Part shown: positions 24,485 to 35,806 of the stretch, piece by piece
Numbering within the stretch: the stretch's first letter is position 1
Layout of the letters: each line of letters starts with the position of its first letter
Origin: Rhexocercosporidium sp. MPI-PUGE-AT-0058
Lineage: Eukaryota > Ascomycota > Leotiomycetes > Helotiales
Assembly: GCA_020746875.1 (NCBI GenBank)
Contig: JAGTJL010000006.1
Coordinates: 1,054,001 to 1,118,000, forward strand
Direction: 5' to 3'
DNA length: 64,000 bases
The notes under the pieces: model-generated
What the model was told of the DNA's origin: nothing
Database searches by the model: none
What the model saw: only the letters and a program-made list of their open reading frames with translations
Position numbers and translations under genes: made by a program

Positions 24485-25758
24485 GATAGGGGATTGGGAG
24501 GTTGCAATCGAGTGTGGGTGGAGACCCGTTGGATATTCCAAGGGTGTGTTGGTATTCGTAGATGTAGTCGAAGTGAACTTGAGGTTGAGGTTCGAGTTGT
24601 TGTGAAGGCGCTTACTTTCTTTCGTAGACTTGGATGTGTCGAGGCGATTCGAGGCGAGGCGAGTGAGTAGGGGCGATATTGGGTGTTGACGAGAATCAGA
24701 GTAGTAGTTGTAGTAGTGGATAGGGCAGTAGGGCACGACGCGACGGAATCCTTAGTTTCAAGAGCACGAAAGGTTGGTGGGATGGAAGTCAAGTCAGGTC
24801 AGGTCAAGTCAAGTCAAAATCGGGGTCAAGTCTTCTCTTTCTAGCTCCCGCAATGGAACAGCAGAGCAGTCGAATCGAGTCCGTGGACTGCAGCAAGGAG
24901 GTGGGTCGCGGTCACCCCAGGGCAGGCGGTGAATAAGCCCACCTTTGCCTTTGCCTCTCTGCCTTTGCCATCGTCCATCGTAATTATGGGGAACCCCCGA
25001 GCGTTTCCCACGACATTTTACCGGAGGGGAGGAGGGGAGGAGGGGAGGGGAGGCCAAGATGCTGTGACCGACAGTGAACCCACGATGCCGACGCCATCAG
25101 GAGACGAGGCGAGGCGAGGGCGAGGGCGCAAAAAGATTTTTGTTGTCACTTGATCGATGCCGAGTTGCGCTGAGTTTCGCGGGTATTTCTTCCGAACAGC
25201 GGTGGGAATCCCAACTCCAACCCCCGACCTTGCACTTCCTGCAAGGCTATTAGCGCTTTGTCACGGACTTCGCCTGAGACCCAATAGTTCGTTCAGTTCC
25301 TCATCCATTCAGTCCACTGCCGGCTTCTGCTTCTGGACTCGTGGAAAAGGGCTGCGACACTTGGAGATTATTCACACACAGCTTGCCCCCTCCTCGTCGT
25401 CAAGCCACCCACTTCCTCTTCCGGTCCGGGTGAATAGCTTCAAATGCAGACAAGAACAGCAAGAAATCAAGAGCGCAGCCACGTGTACCCACCCGCCCAG
25501 CTTTGCAACTGAAGACTGTGGAGCTCAAAAGGCTACAGCAAGCACCGGTGCTGTGGTACTGTCACAGCGAGATCATTGGATAGGCAATATGGACATTTGT
25601 CAAGACTTCGTACTCCCCCAGGGATGCCGATTGGGAAAAATGCCATGGCCTAGGTCCATTCCGTGCACAAACAATGCTACCCCGCATCGCATTGCAGTGC
25701 AAGCAAAACTCCTGTGACTCCCCCCGGAATACCTTCGTACATCACTGTATTGTCCTGC
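24485..25758. other. Intergenic, F-box gene to dynein light chain
   Basis: The stretch holds the F-box promoter, a TCAAG-type repeat (24788-24818), a GGGGAGGA purine run (25022-25050), and unremarkable open frames up to 186 codons that have no recognisable motif. Confidence 0.5.
24788..24818. repeat. TCAAG/TCAGG pentanucleotide repeat
   Basis: Six imperfect five-base units (TCAAG and TCAGG) in a row, about 300 bases upstream of the F-box start. Confidence 0.75.
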
Positions 25759-26418
25759 CTATATCGAGATATAGATCACACTAATCACCACGTCCAGGCC
25801 CTTGTTCTCTCCTCCTTCGTACTTGAAGCTCCACATCCCATCGGTCTTATCGTTCCAGTATGCTCCAGTTGCGCTGTGCATTCCTCTTCTTCCTACGTGT
25901 GGCTTTCCGTCTGTTCCTGTAGCGCCGGGCTTTGCATCGCTCGTTGTGATAGTAGCATTATCCTCTGTCTTAGGTACAGCACTTTCTTGGGTTGCCTTGG
26001 CACGGTTGAGGGAAGAGGTAGGAACGAGGTGTTGGATGATGGTGCTGTTGACTGCGTATTTGAATGAAGGAGTTCCTCCAGTAGGAGATGATTCCGAGAT
26101 GAGCGACCGCAGGATGGAGTTCTGAAGCGTTGTTAGCAGGCAGCTACGTGTGAAGCAAAAGGGTAACAAACGATGATGGTTGTGTTCCAGCCCTCTGTTT
26201 TTGTATGCTCGTAGAACTCTGCACTACCTAGGGCACTTTGACAAGCCTATTCTACGTCTCAGTATGGTATCCTATAGTTTCGCCTCTCAAGAAGACCTAC
26301 ATCGTTGGCGATTTGCTTCAGACGGGTGTAGGAAATAGGCTAGATAAAGTCAACAAACGGCGATTGAGCGCGCGGGCATCTAGGAGTATCTTACTGGTGT
26401 GGCAGATGAGGAAGCCAT
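25759..26418 (-). CDS. Tctex-type dynein light chain
   Basis: A Tctex1/DYNLT-family light chain, which binds the dynein intermediate chain and links cargo to the motor. Four exons (26395-26418, 26301-26339, 26172-26246, 25759-26121) join in phase zero to 166 residues. The first two exons encode only 8 and 13 residues. Family features are the helix PISYTRLKQIANDV, the segment FYEHTKTEGWNTTII, the strand TPSFKYAVNSTIIQHL, and the C-terminal block GMHSATGAYWNDKTDGMWSF with hydrophobic strands ending VISVIYISI. An unusual insert between strands (about residues 95-125, Thr/Ala/Lys-rich) makes it longer than animal members of about 113 residues. The third intron has a GTTTGT donor. Confidence 0.9.
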
Positions 26419-27036
26419 ATTCGAAGCCTTCTCTGAAAGGATCTTGAAGTCGTAAATGATCAGGAGAGCACAGAAGAGGGGTTTAAGCAATTGTGTTGGA
26501 GAGCGCCTTTCTGCAGAACTGCAGCTTCCTGTCTGTATATGGACTAGTGAGAACTGGAGCAAGTGGAGAACCTAGCTGTTGCGGCCTCTATTTTGCCCTT
26601 ACATATAAGGCAAGCACGACGGCAGGACATCTGCTTAGGTAAGCCAGCAAGATCTCGAGGATAACTAAACTAACTAACGGTCTGTCTGCCAAACCTGCAG
26701 GGATGAAATGCAAATCGACCAGTGAAAAGCGCGCATCTTGCCCACGTTCCCTGCCCCTCCCTGCCACCCTTCCGTTCTTCTTTCAATCTGGAGCTCTCGT
26801 GAGCCTTGGTTTTCCGATCACAGAAGCTTCATTTTCGTCTCTGTGAAGTTCCCCTCCACAAGACCTTCCCCCCACGAGCCGTGCGACGTAATTCCCCAGC
26901 TTCTGAAACCCTCAATTGCTCCCGTTGTGAGCAAACTCGAACCCCAAGGCTTCCAACCAATCATCCACCCAAGGTTGCACAAACATTCGTTGCATATCGT
27001 CATTGAATCCGGCTATCCGTCAGTCAAGTCAAAATC
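26419..27036. promoter_or_regulatory. Divergent promoter region of dynein light chain and VTC1
   Basis: These 618 bases separate two divergent starts. A CACGTT core at 26743-26748 could be a weak Pho4/NUC-1-type site, relevant because VTC genes in yeast are phosphate-regulated; one six-base match is thin evidence. The VTC1-side leader is open in another frame from 26738, which is probably chance. Confidence 0.3.
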
Positions 27037-27505
27037 ATGTCCAGCCAACCTCTCCTCCAGACAGCGCCCGGTACGTTCGCACAACAGATTTCTCTTTCAA
27101 ATACAGATTGCAAGATTTAGTTCCTGTGTGCTAATTGACATCACAGGCAAGCGAATTGCTCTCCCAACCCGAGTCGAACCCAAAGTCTTCTTCGCCAACG
27201 AGCGAACCTTCCTCTCATGGCTGAACTTCACCGTCATCCTCGGCGCCCTCGCAGTCGGCATGCTGAACTTCGGTGACAAGACTGCCTTCTGGTCCGCCAT
27301 CGCCTTCACGCTCGTCGCCATGTGTACGATGATCTATGCGCTGTGGACGTATCACTGGAGGGCGAAGTCTATCAGACAGAGGGGACAGGCTGGGTTCGAC
27401 GATAAGGTTGGACCGACTATGCTCGCTATTGCGCTTCTGGTTGCGGTGTCTGTCAATTTCATCCTTCGGGTTGTGAACTATGACAAGATTGGCCAGAAGC
27501 ATTAA
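27037..27505 (+). CDS. VTC1: Vacuolar transporter chaperone 1
   Basis: Vtc1 is the small membrane subunit of the vacuolar transporter chaperone complex, which makes polyphosphate from ATP and moves it into the vacuole. Exons 27037-27070 and 27147-27505 join in frame to 130 residues; yeast Vtc1 has 129. The DUF202-type domain begins with [20 protein letters not shown], whose arginine and lysine residues line the channel. Three membrane segments follow: [36 protein letters not shown] and [20 protein letters not shown]. Start is [12 protein letters not shown]. No SPX domain is present, as expected. A CACGTT core lies about 290 bases upstream. Confidence 0.96.
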
Positions 27506-27880
27506 GAGTGTGATATGTCCAACAGGGTAGAAACATGATTGGAACGGACGCTACAACGACAATTGGACAAGGATTGTGAAAGGATCGTGCATGGCGCAGT
27601 TGACATTGAGAGCATTTGCATTTGCTGGAGACTTGAGCATATGGAGTCGTGGCGCTGGTGATGGCTGTAATTATACTTGGAGAATCACTGGTGGGATAGC
27701 AATGATGTGTACAATTGCATCGTAGCTTTGTATTTTGGGAACAAACATAAACTCCCTCTGAGAATTGCAATCATTGCTCAGCTTTTTATCGCACTGCACA
27801 ATGCGAATTGTGGGGTATCTATAAAATCTTTTTCAAAGAGACTCCCATCTAACGCCGTTCCCTTTAATGCACTACTCAGC
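27506..27880. other. Intergenic between convergent VTC1 and Alba gene
   Basis: The 375 bases between the two stop codons hold both 3' UTRs. I see nothing else in them. Confidence 0.5.
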
Positions 27881-29008
27881 TCATTTGACCTCTTGAGCAT
27901 TTGTTTGTTCACTATATTCTGTCAGTAGACTCCGGCAAGGAAATGGACTTTCAGAAACTCACCCATAAGCCATCCTCAACCCCTCAATCCTACTCCTCGA
28001 CAAATACAAGCTCATAACCGGCATAGCCCTAACCTTCGGCTTACCCTCACTCTCCAAAGCCCTCTCAAACGGCGTCTTCATAACCTCGAAAGCCTCCTCC
28101 TCATCACTTCCCTCCCCCTCTTCCTCAACCAAATTCTCCTCGTCCTCTTTTCCCCTCGTGTTTCTCTTCCTACCGCCCTTCCCATCCCCACCCGCAACAT
28201 CACCCCTCTCACCAACAACCTCCCCAACAACACAATAACTAAACCACTTCCCTCCCTCCTTACCAATCTCCCTCTTCACAATCTCAGCCACACTAACAAC
28301 CTTACTCACCACCGGCGCTTTGGCGTACATCATCACCACATTCTCTTTCCCCTTCCCTTTCCCCTTCTCCTGCTCCGACTTAGAAGAAGACAGTACTTCC
28401 AGTATCCGAGAAACCTTCTTCGTGATATGCGATGAGGAGATAATACTCATCGTCGTAACTGCATACGTATTCTCCAAACCAGGGAAGATCGGGATCGGAA
28501 GTGCTACAGGGAGTGAAGACTCAGCGGTCTTGTTCCGGGGCGCTTTTGACATTGATTTCATACTCGCGGGATTCTGCTGTTCGTCTTCTGCTGTTCCCGT
28601 TCCCGTTCTCGGTGCTGTAGTTGTAGTTGCAGTTATAGCGATCCCCTCCCCCTCGACCTGGATATCTCGCACACTCTCCTTCACTTCCCCTCCCTCCCCT
28701 TCCCCTTCTACCTCTGCAGATTCAGAGCCTTTCCTCCTCTTCGCCTTATTTCCTCCTTCTCCATCCTCCTCCCCGGACGCATTCCTATTCCCATCGCGCT
28801 TCTCTATCTGCGCACCAGCACTAGCACCAACACCACCACCGCGATTCCTCTTCCTCTTCCCTCCATTCCCTCCTCCTCCTCCTCCTCTGCTTGTAGCTCT
28901 AGCTCCAGCATCCTGCGATCCAGATCCGGCTCCCGCATTCTGCTTCGCATTCTCCCTGAAAGCATGGCCTTCTGGTCCACGACGCGCTCTGGCTTTCGTG
29001 CGTGCCAT
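27881..29008 (-). CDS. Alba-domain nucleic acid-binding protein
   Basis: Exons 27963-29008 and 27881-27911 join in frame to 358 residues starting MARTKARARRGPEG. The N-terminal half is disordered, with Gly, Arg/Lys and Glu runs and a nuclear-type basic patch KRKRNRGGG. The Alba-type fold starts near AVTTMSIISSSHITKKVSRIL, continues through MMYAKAPVVSKVVSVAEIVKR, and ends with MPVMSLYLSRSRIEGLRMAYG, interrupted by an acidic insert. Alba proteins bind RNA or DNA; relatives include RNase P/MRP subunits, but the exact role here is not determined. The intron donor GTGAGT contains an in-frame TGA, so unspliced RNA ends after MAYG, while spliced RNA adds EQTNAQEVK. An in-frame Met at 29191 is possible but less likely. 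Confidence 0.8.
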
Positions 29009-31768
29009 TGCGTGTGTATCGCGATGTGGCGATTGTTGTTGAAGGGATGCTGCGGGTGGGGGGGACGTAGATTGGGGTTGGGAAAGGAGCAGGAGGAGAT
29101 TTTGGCGAGGCGGGATGTGGATCAGCCTTGTGGACGAGGCTGAGGATTTGCCGAATGTGAGGGGCGGAAGGAGCTGGACTTTCGAATTCAAAAGTCACTA
29201 GCAGGAGTTTTTGTCAAAGGGGATTTGTAGATCTGATCCCGAGGTGATTTTGATATTGTATGAACTGTGAAATTGCAGCTCACTACTTTTCGTGTTGCAG
29301 AGGAGCAAATGACTGATTGGGAGGAAGATGATATACATCTGGAGGTGGTTTGCTCGTAGATAATTTAATGCATTGGTGTGAAGTTGCACTGGTCTCTCCC
29401 CACCTGCTACCATTTGAACCTAGTAAATTTTCCGTCTTGGGTATGTAGCCTGACCAATTCTGTCGTAGTTATTGACATATTTTCAATCCGCAATAACATC
29501 TACAGCTCGCTTATTACTGCCTATTCAAAACGGAGTGTCTAATTTCGCATGTCGGGATATTGAATTCTAGAAAGTAAAATTACAATGCTACTACTTCAAC
29601 TTAAAGACCCCCTTGTACTTCTAGCTACATTGCCTAATACTGCAATCAGATATCGAGCGAGGATCAGATGACCAGTAGTGAAAGTCCCCAAAACAAGCGA
29701 GGCTGAGGGAAATGGCGTTGCTTGAACTAGAGGTGCCAACATACGTGCCTAGAAGGAGAGGTGAGGGCAGGATGGAACATGATTTATTGGGTAGGATGAA
29801 ATTCCGGGTAGATACTAGATATGTAATATTTTCCTGCGTGAATAGGCTCCAGCTATTTTCATCTTTGCCAAGCAAGGTTACTGGTGTAATGACTTCCACC
29901 AGCTTCAAGAACCGCGAATCAGATGAGTGATTGCCTGAATTCTCTAGGAAAGGATTTCTTGAGATGTCCGTGACGGGCTGAAGAATCTCGTTTGGAGGCA
30001 ATGTAATCAGAAAAGGCTGCTTATTCTTGTCTTGTTCAAGTGCTGACTTAAAGATTCGGAACGATACCCAGAGGGAGTAAATCAACGTTCGATTCTTGCG
30101 GTGGGACCTTACATACTAGATACTGACAGTCTCTGGAGATCGTGAACTTCCTGCCCATGTACTAGATCTGGACGTGCGTCGTAGACTGGACTTTGACTTT
30201 GACTTTTCATAGATAAGCATTTACGGCCGTCCACGTGTCCCCTGCAAGGCAAAAGGCAGAACAGGAAGTAGATCAGATTCCGTAAGTAATCAGGACTGAC
30301 CCCGGTATCCTGATCAAACAGATACATCGACATCTCAGGATAGGGATCCAGCTTGTTGAGCTTGCTGATCTTGGTCTTGATGTGAAAGGATCTCGATGTA
30401 AGGATGCAAGTCCAGTTACAGAACTTACTGAGTTTAGTTTTGATATGAGAGGATAGTCCTTGAAGAGCGTGACCTTGATGGGGAACAGAGACTTCAAAAA
30501 AAAGTCTTCTCGTTACCCAAGCTCCAAGCCTTGAACGCACTCGCACTGTCTTCTAGAACCGAGTGAGAAACAGAAGTGCCTCTCACATGCAAGCCGATCT
30601 GATATAAACAAGGCTGCAAAGCAATGGAACACTCACACCAGGTAACAGTTGTACAAGTTAGGCAACTACCGCCTCCCTACCCCTACCTAGACACATGCGA
30701 GATATAAATACAAACACAAATACACGAGGAAGTAAACGCAAGGCAGAACGATACATCTAGGCAAAATGGACGGAGTAAACGCGGAGAGAGCTACCACAAG
30801 CTATCACTAGTCGTCCGCAGGTGGGGTAGATTCTGTTTCGGGATGTATCGTGGCAGCTTGACAGCCAGATTGTGGTTTCATACATGTCCAGCCTCGACTT
30901 TTTCGTCTCCGCCATGTCGCCATCAGAAACAAAAGGAAGGTCGGATGGACAAGGTTGATGCATGCATAGATCTCATGCCTTTGCGAGAGGTAGATGGATA
31001 TTCAGATATGTTAACAGTATCGATTTTCTCTTGTATGTTTCGCAATCTTAGGGGTGGTGTCAATAGTTGATATTTATCATCGATGATTTACTGTAAGAGG
31101 GAAGAGCAAGAGCAAGAAGGTGTGGTTCCGTCTAACCAGAAATAGATATCGTTGTGCAACCAAGGCAAGGCTTGAGACAGATAGATGTATTGATATTCCT
31201 GCACCATTAAATCTTCTAGCTGCACGCCCAGCCGAGCCTGCTCAGTCACCACACGTCAAAGCATGCTCTGTGAAAGGAGGACCAGACAAGGGTCTGGACC
31301 CAGGCCAGGTCGGACGGACCAGGATGCAGGTCTCAGATCCTCGACCGGTTACTGGAGCCTCCTCTTCCTCGCAAAGGAGGGACGGGGATGAGGATGGATG
31401 GACACCAGCACATGTGCAAGATAGAGAAGGTTGATTGATACTGTATGTGGTGGAGGCAGGTAGCCGACGAGGGATTTCTTCTTCCTGGAGTCTGAAGAGC
31501 TGACAACCACGCGGCCTTTTCTGCAGCTCTACGGAGATCCTCTTGCAGTACTCTTCTAGAGTGAGACTGGACGGGGTGGGATAAAAGGGAAGGAAGCATG
31601 CCACTTTTGACTGTTCTCCCCCCTCCCTCGATGATGAGGTGATTAAGAGAACACCAGTCAGCACTTTGATAGATATCTAGGCAGGGGAGGGGGGACATTA
31701 CTTCGTATATTTCTGGGCGCCCCGTGGATGTACGGACATTAGATGTGTACGGACTGGGTCGAGCGAGC

Positions 31769-31803
31769 TGTACTGACTGTACATACTGTACTGTACTGTA
31801 CGG
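31769..31803. repeat. TACTG pentanucleotide array
   Basis: Imperfect TACTG units ending TGTACGGG, the same end as the array at 9.9 kb (TGTACGGG). Confidence 0.75.
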
Positions 31804-31971
31804 GACGAGGTAGATGTGAGGGAATATCTGCCACAAGCTTCTTTTTCCTGTAGTCGACCTATGATGAGGTGATGCAGCTGGGTATCCGACCCACGATGCT
31901 GCCCTGCTTTTGCTCTGGCTGGTCCTTAGTGTAGCTTCTCATCTCCATCCCATCCTCTGCATCCATCTCCG

Positions 31972-31995
31972 CACACACACACACACACACACACA
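31972..31995. repeat. AC dinucleotide microsatellite
   Basis: Twelve uninterrupted CA units, a length at which slippage is expected. Confidence 0.9.
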
Positions 31996-32279
31996 TGTGC
32001 GCTCCATCTATCTGGCTGCAGCTGGGCACCTCACTAACTCTCACTAACCTTCACTAACTTTCATGCCCGCGCAAATCATCTCGCTGCAGCTTTGTTTCCA
32101 CCCACATCTACCCAGATCCACACCCACATCCACCCGTAATCGTACGGCAGCGGATGACAAGCCGTTGACCAGCGACCCTCTTGTCTCTCTGCCCAGCTGG
32201 CCAATGAGCATGGAGAGAGGCCTGCGACCCAAGTTCCCAAACTCTTCCACCACATCAAGATCCCTGCCCTTGCTGCGTC

Positions 32280-32663
32280 AACCCTTGTCCGCTTGTTCCC
32301 CTTGCACCCACACACCCACCCACACACCCACATCCACATCCACCCTCATTCCGCCAAGCTGCGCTAAATTAGAATCCGTACTTTCGTTGTACCTTCCTTT
32401 CCTTTCCTTCCTTCCTTCCAGTCCAGTCCCCGTCCAGTCCCAGTCCCGCCCAGTCCCAGTACGCAGCTCTCAGACCAGATTCCATATCGCCCGCAAGCCC
32501 GCACGCAAGCCCAGTCAGTCCTCGCCGTCCCCACCCAACTTCCCATTCCCATTCCCACTCCCACTCCCACTTCGAAGCAGACCCGACCGACCGAATAACC
32601 TGCGCCCACCCAACAACAACCACAACCACAACCACAACCACCACCACCACCAACAAACCTTCC
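32280..32663. repeat. Pyrimidine- and C/A-rich low-complexity tract
   Basis: CACCCACA units (about 32305-32345), CCTTCC runs (32393-32420), CCCACT runs (32545-32570) and CAACCA units (32607-32663) follow each other on the plus strand. Such tracts are typical of filamentous-fungus promoters and 5' UTRs. Confidence 0.7.
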
Positions 32664-33393
32664 TTCCTTCCTTACCACCGCACGACTGCGACCACTTCTT
32701 CTCACGACATCTTTCCGTTTTAATAATTTACGCCTTACCTTGCCCTTTTCACGACGACGACTCTTCTTTCCCGCCGTCCTTCCTTCCTTGTAATACCCAT
32801 CCTCCTTCGCTCTTCTCTCTTACCTTTGTTCTTTCCAGCCCAGAGAGACTCGTCGGTCGTCATTAAATCGCTCCTTCGCGCCATTCCCCGTCGCAAAACA
32901 ACAACCTCACTCCCTCACAACGCCAACATCAACCAACCTCACGCCGCAACGGCAACCTTCCTTTCTCTGCACCCCTCTCGTCGCTCGCCACTTCGTCGAC
33001 GCGACCTGTAATTGATATCCTTCCTGTACAAATTATTGCGCGCCTGTACGATTTGTTCTTCTCGTGGTTTGGAGTCTGAGACCTGTAAAGGGGCTCGCTC
33101 GCTCGCATCGACGTCAGCGAAACACCCCGAACCTAGTGAATCGACACCCGATTGACAGCTAGCCATCAATAACATCAACCACCACCACCACCACTTCACC
33201 GCGACTCATGAGTGGCATATAAGTTGTCGCGCATACTCGACAACGATATCGACCACTCCTTTTTCAGCGCTGGGTCGCGCCACTGTCGCCATCGGTCCCG
33301 CACCAGAATTGCATGCGAATGTTCAGACTCAGTTCTTGGATCTCCGAATCCAGGGGATGCGACAGGGTGGTAAATGGACCGGAAGATCTGAAC

Positions 33394-35247
33394 ATGGCAA
33401 ATGCCACTCGTCCTGTCGTGGAGATAGTGTCGACGGGCCTAGGGAAACGGAGGAGGAGCAGTCTCGACGAGGGTAAATCCGGTATGGAGGAAGATGATGC
33501 GCTCGACGCCAAGCGGAGGAAATCCAGTACTACTACGAGTGAAGCCGTACTAGACAGCACCGGTGAGGAGGCCGTGAATGAGAGTGTCGAGCCCCTCGAC
33601 CCGACGAGTCGAATACGTGATGCGATCGAATCTCAGTTCGGTCTCGAGATTTTGTTGAAGCACAAGGAACTACGCCTGATCAACCAAGAACTTGCCAAAT
33701 GTCAAGCTGCTTTGGAGCAACTGCGTCGCTGTCATTTGATTCCCTTTCCACCTTCCGTGGCAAATCCCCTGTCGTTGGAAGATGTCAGTAACGGTACTGG
33801 TCCAGCTGTAGGCCTGAGAGATCGTGTTCCGAAATGGGCTCCCCCATTCGGAGTCACGGATGGTCCGTACTCAAGACACTACACCAAGTGGCTCATTCCA
33901 GATCCCAGTTTTGATGGCGTGGAAGCTGAAAGCTCAGAAGGCTCACGTGCTGGGAAGTCTGTACTTGACGGCCGTTCTACCAGAAACAGCTTCAATGAGG
34001 GCAGTACGCCTGCAAGCAAATCCCGATCTCAGAGAGGGACTGCGAGTCAGAAGCTTCAAGCACTCCCCAGTGGCTACCCTCCTGTCAAAGAGAAGGCTGG
34101 ACCTTGTGTCCTCAAGCGTGGGGATGGTCAGTGGGTCAAGCTTATCTGCATTGACTGCCAACGACACGACTTCTCAAGTACTCAAGGCTTCATCAATCAT
34201 TGCCGCATCTCTCATCGTCGCGATTTTAAGAGTCACGAAGAGGCTGCTGTGGCTTGTGGACACCCAGCCGAGTTCGATGATGCTGGTCGCCTTGTCGGGG
34301 AGGAGAAGACCCCAGCTGTTGCACCAGGCGTACACCCTATGATCAGAAGCACACCGTATGACAAGGCAGCATACTCTGCTCTCATGTCACGTATCCAGTC
34401 GTCTTTGGATATGTACAATCAAGGCAACCTCCCTGGGGTAAACTCAATACCTTCCACAACTTCAACACCACGCAAGTTACCAGTAACACCCAACGCAAAC
34501 TTCGTTCCTTCTTCTACCACACCTCATCTATCAGAGTTGATGCGTAGCAGAGGCTTTGGTGGTAACCTTAATGACATTGTCGACGAAGCCAAGACACAAC
34601 CCACCTTCGACGAATATGAGGACTCTGAACATAGTGATGAAGAGCAAGTCAATCCGGGCAATCAGCCCATGGGCGTCGATGGTGCAAACTCGCCACTTCC
34701 TATTATGCGTATGCCTGCTCGTGTTGGTGTATCATCTGCACCTCTTGGGCGGCCAACCAGCAGCAAAGGTATTGATGCTAGACATGGTCGTCAACCTGGG
34801 ATGAGTAGCATCTCACCAAGAATGTTCCATGCCACACCAGTAATCAACACTGCGACTCATGGGAGACCTGGAAGTCGGTTTTCGAACACTCAAATGGACG
34901 GGACCGGTGATCATCTAGATCTTGATATCGACATGGAGATGATGGATGGACCTTCCATCATCGACCTCAGTCCTAACACTGTTGCAAGCAACAATGCTCC
35001 CAGTCTTGTCAGTGATGATGGAGAGTACGATGAAGGAGATGATGCTCCCAGCGCAACTTCAGCCGATGAGGACGAAGACAGTGACGTTGCCGAGATCAAC
35101 ATTGATGACGACAACATGGAGAAAGTCATCCCGAGAACCGTACTGAGAAATCGGGCGGGTAGCGTGATGAGGAAAGAAGACAAGCACGTGTCATTTGTGA
35201 GCCCGGTGAAGGATGGGAATCGGGATAGACGGGCGCGGAAGGCTTGA
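33394..35247 (+). CDS. AHC1-like C2H2 zinc-finger protein
   Basis: A single-exon gene giving 617 residues from MANATRPVVEIVSTGLGKR. After a basic and acidic N-terminus comes a helical segment (DAIESQFGLEILLKHKELRL) and the block GPYSRHYTKWLIPDPSFDG. One C2H2-type finger begins at C252 and C255 (CIDCQRHDF, then FINHCRISHRRDF), followed by the conserved KSHEEAAVACGHP. I recall this arrangement from fungal Ahc1-like subunits of the ADA histone acetyltransferase complex, so a chromatin role is inferred. The C-terminal half is disordered and acidic with Glu/Asp runs and ends in a basic tail. An in-frame Met at 33313 is possible. The 5' side is long and pyrimidine-rich with several out-of-frame ATGs. 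Confidence 0.75.
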   Translation: MANATRPVVEIVSTGLGKRRRSSLDEGKSGMEEDDALDAKRRKSSTTTSEAVLDSTGEEAVNESVEPLDPTSRIRDAIESQFGLEILLKHKELRLINQELAKCQAALEQLRRCHLIPFPPSVANPLSLEDVSNGTGPAVGLRDRVPKWAPPFGVTDGPYSRHYTKWLIPDPSFDGVEAESSEGSRAGKSVLDGRSTRNSFNEGSTPASKSRSQRGTASQKLQALPSGYPPVKEKAGPCVLKRGDGQWVKLICIDCQRHDFSSTQGFINHCRISHRRDFKSHEEAAVACGHPAEFDDAGRLVGEEKTPAVAPGVHPMIRSTPYDKAAYSALMSRIQSSLDMYNQGNLPGVNSIPSTTSTPRKLPVTPNANFVPSSTTPHLSELMRSRGFGGNLNDIVDEAKTQPTFDEYEDSEHSDEEQVNPGNQPMGVDGANSPLPIMRMPARVGVSSAPLGRPTSSKGIDARHGRQPGMSSISPRMFHATPVINTATHGRPGSRFSNTQMDGTGDHLDLDIDMEMMDGPSIIDLSPNTVASNNAPSLVSDDGEYDEGDDAPSATSADEDEDSDVAEINIDDDNMEKVIPRTVLRNRAGSVMRKEDKHVSFVSPVKDGNRDRRARKA

Positions 35248-35806
35248 GGCATTTTTCCCTCTTGAAAAGAGGAGAATTGAAACGATGAGACACAGAACAC
35301 TACGATGTCCTTTTTTTTTTCTTTGCTGCGCTCCAGTACTCTGTTAAGCGAGCGTTGATTGCCTCCGCGCGTGGGAAAATAAACGCGAAAAGTTTAGAAG
35401 CACTCCCACTTACCCACCCTTCTCTTCGTTAGACATTTTATGTATGATAGACCTTCTCACTCACACACAACATTACACTTCACTGAAGCAAAGCATGTCT
35501 GTCTGATACAGTCAGGTAGCAAGCATATACAACTTTGGTCATTCAATGACGCGCACTCCCTGCATTTTCCCTCTGAAATGAAGTGACCGGAAAAGAAACT
35601 GAACTGAACTGAATTAAATTAGCGTGAAGATACTTTGAAATTGGAATTGGACTTGGACTTGTCGGGACTTCTAGCTATGGGTCGGTATGGATATAATTGA
35701 CAAAGAAAGATGGAAAGGAAGATACTGGAATAGACCAACCCCTACTTTGCATAATAAACACAACATCCCCGACAACACTTGCTAATGGACAACTTCGTGT
35801 AAAGCT
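35248..35806. other. Intergenic between convergent AHC1-like and proton-channel genes
   Basis: The stretch holds both 3' UTRs. A T-run lies at 35312-35320. No open frame of interest is visible. Confidence 0.5.

Larger units (their letters stand above)
29009..33393. other. Long intergenic region before the AHC1-like gene
   Basis: This 4.4 kb contains no gene I can support. A 154-codon minus-strand open frame (29621-30085) has ordinary composition but no motif. From about 31.9 kb the plus strand becomes strongly C- and T-rich, with an AC dinucleotide run, TTCC runs, CAACCA runs and ACC triplets, and probably forms the long promoter and leader of the downstream gene. Imperfect copies of about 40 bases at 30350-30392 and 30417-30456 resemble each other weakly. 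Confidence 0.5.

Noticed and set aside
25157..25717. 186-codon open frame, plus strand
   Set aside because: Composition is like translated non-coding sequence and nothing is recognisable.
28320..29042. 240-codon open frame opposite the Alba gene
   Set aside because: It is the antisense of the repetitive N-terminal half of the Alba protein; its Ser/Phe/Pro runs mirror Gly/Glu/Lys codons.
29621..30085. 154-codon open frame, minus strand
   Set aside because: No motif, no introns, no clear start context; not enough to call a gene.
30350..30456. Two similar stretches of about 40 bases
   Set aside because: Similarity is weak and gapped by eye; could be chance in low-complexity sequence.
32063..32866. 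267-codon open frame, plus strand
   Set aside because: Produced by pyrimidine-rich repeats (Pro, Ser, Leu, His runs); better explained as promoter and leader of the AHC1-like gene.
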